NCBI GenBank assembly: GCA_002633005.1 | Contig: NMRA01000487.1 | Span: 241,010-305,009 of the forward strand | Direction of reading: 5' to 3' | Source: Phoronis australis | Taxonomy: Eukaryota; Phoronida; Phoronidae | DNA length: 64,000 nt | Part shown: positions 62,801-64,000 of the stretch, piece after piece | Layout: each line of letters begins with the position of its first letter | Numbering within the stretch: position 1 is the stretch's first letter | Translations under genes and position numbers: made by a program | Notes under the pieces: model-generated | What the model was told of the DNA's origin: nothing | Databases searched by the model: none | What the model saw: the letters and a program-made list of their open reading frames with translations, nothing else

Positions 62801-63250
62801 ACCAAATCATTCTGGGGATGGTTTTGAAAATTGGCGTCTATGTTTTCAGTGTGAAGAGAACGTTTGATGATGGCAACTGACTACTTTGGCACCTCCTTGT
62901 GGTAGTTTTGTTTTGTTTTGCACCCATAGCTATATCTGCAAAACCCACCGCAGGATCTTTATTAAAGTTAGTTTGTGAATTTATATGAAGATAACAGACC
63001 ACGACTTCAGGCGGATCAAACAGACGCTTTGCCCACATGTGGCAATTTCATTTTGTTGCGTTTTCCTTTGGTTCTCTAGGGTTACTTGATAGGTTTTTAT
63101 GAAATATGGCATGTTCCCATTTTTGGATGGATTGTACGTTTTTGCGCCATCTAGTGGCCATTATTATGATACAGATGAGTAATCCTAAAAGCACACCATT
63201 TGCGTTGCATTCGTAGGAGCATTTCAACGCTCCGCGTTGCCCTTGTTATT
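59830..63250 (+). repeat. Composite 145/435-bp repeat, mosaic copy B
   Basis: At least three head-to-tail pieces. A truncated piece starts at 59830; palindromic heads lie at 60487-60514 and 60851-60878; tail hairpins lie at 61942-61956 and 63225-63239. Cores (CCTAGTGGC variants) at 60691, 60836, 61084, 61229, 61390 and 61534 keep the spacing of about 145 bp within a piece. The phrase ATGAAATTTGGCACATATGT-type follows the GTCC run, as in copy A. No coding function is supported. Confidence 0.8.
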
Positions 63251-63790
63251 ATTTTTAGCCTGGTTTTCGACATGTGCTTGTTGGCCAAATCACTCTAAGG
63301 ATCATGAAAATTGACATATGTGTTCCTATTTGGAAGTGCGTGGCTGATGATTGTTCACTGAGTCTGACTTTTGTGCCGCCCTCTTGTCCCAATTTTATTT
63401 TTTCCTTTGCCACATTGCAAGTTCCTTTAAGTTGGATCTTCTTGAAATTTGGCATGTGTTTGTATTTAGGAGAGTACCACTTAATAGCTGGATTTTGTGA
63501 CAAATACAGCTTAACTGTGGAGTCGCCATTCAGGACAATTTTGTTTTTCTTTGTGTTTGTCATGATGTCTACCAAGTTCCTTTATGGATGTTCTTCAAAT
63601 TTGGCAAATAAGTTATTGTCACATAGACAATTGCGCTGGCCCGTTTCAGATGGAATTTACCTGTATGTTGTGGTATCTAGTGGCCTCTCTGTTGTTTTTT
63701 GTGCCTTTCTGTCTTCCAAACTTCTTGAAGAATCTTTATCAAAGGTGGCAAGTATATTCCCATTTCTGACTCATTTTACACCCTCTAGAT
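63251..63790. repeat. Diverged continuation of the composite repeat
   Basis: Weaker monomers persist (GTGCCGCCCTCTTG near 63375; TATCTAGTGGCC near 63676, and AAATTTGGC words), then the similarity fades. Confidence 0.4.
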
Positions 63791-63791
63791 G

Positions 63792-64000
63792 CTACCGTAA
63801 TCGTTCGGGTTAATGTCCATGCTCAGTTAACCGCCCACCCCTACTTTAGGTGGATTTTCGATTTAACCGCCCACTGCTCGGTTAACCGCCCCCCTGCTAT
63901 TTTTGAAGATTTCCAATTAAGCGCCCACCTCTCGGTTAAGCGCCCATCCCCTACTTTTGACGATTGGTGATTACCGCCCTGTGCTAATAGGAAACGCGAA
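63792..64000. repeat. ~50-bp tandem repeat (GGTTAACCGCCCAC), cut by window end
   Basis: Variants of CTCGGTTAACCGCCCAC recur with a CTACTTTT-GA-GATT spacer roughly every 47-54 bp; the start CCGTAATCG is TIR-like. It continues beyond the window. Confidence 0.6.

Overview
This is a eukaryotic, animal genomic window. Short exons carry GT-AG splice sites, introns run up to about 12 kb, and non-LTR retrotransposons, TIR elements, satellites and assembly gaps (969 Ns at 20493-21461, one N at 36591) fill much of the rest. The protein-coding exons look bilaterian: ULK4 and MGAT4C-like genes are recognisable, and an M4 metallopeptidase is present. The compact gene spacing and repeat style suggest a marine invertebrate, perhaps a hemichordate or cephalochordate. 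The species is inference and is not proven here.

Layout. (1) 462-8273, + strand: 3' two-thirds of NOP53 (GLTSCR2/PICT1), nine exons read through to a terminal exon that encodes only one Leu and the stop; a TIR transposon sits in one intron. (2) 8933-10580: a TIR/TTAA element that holds its own TATA box and a 55-codon ORF. (3) 10870-16356, - strand: a secreted M4 (thermolysin/pseudolysin-type) zinc metallopeptidase with signal peptide, FTP propeptide and catalytic exon; one intron is GC-AG. (4) 17-23 kb: mostly repeats (hAT-like scraps, a tRNA-type SINE, a LINE interrupted by the N gap, a MITE). (5) 23254-35496, + strand: first six coding exons of ULK4, covering most of its (pseudo)kinase domain. 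Its introns carry a composite 145/435-bp satellite-like repeat and an 18-copy 47-bp minisatellite that ends 27 bp before an exon. (6) 35.5-46.7 kb: no recognisable gene; a Helitron-like 3' end and a second full TIR element. (7) 46769-59542, - strand: an MGAT4C-like Golgi N-acetylglucosaminyltransferase (GT54), seen as a type II membrane-anchor exon and, 12 kb away, a large catalytic exon. The intron contains LINE remnants and nested transposons. (8) 59.7-64.0 kb: a second, longer mosaic of the 145/435-bp repeat, then a different ~50-bp tandem repeat cut by the window edge.

The four genes do not form a pathway: ribosome assembly, an extracellular protease, a cilium/neuronal pseudokinase and Golgi glycosylation. 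The main unusual content is in the repeats and in how they sit against exons. No exon of ULK4 after 35496 and no MGAT4C exon after 46769 could be found, so both are incomplete as described here.
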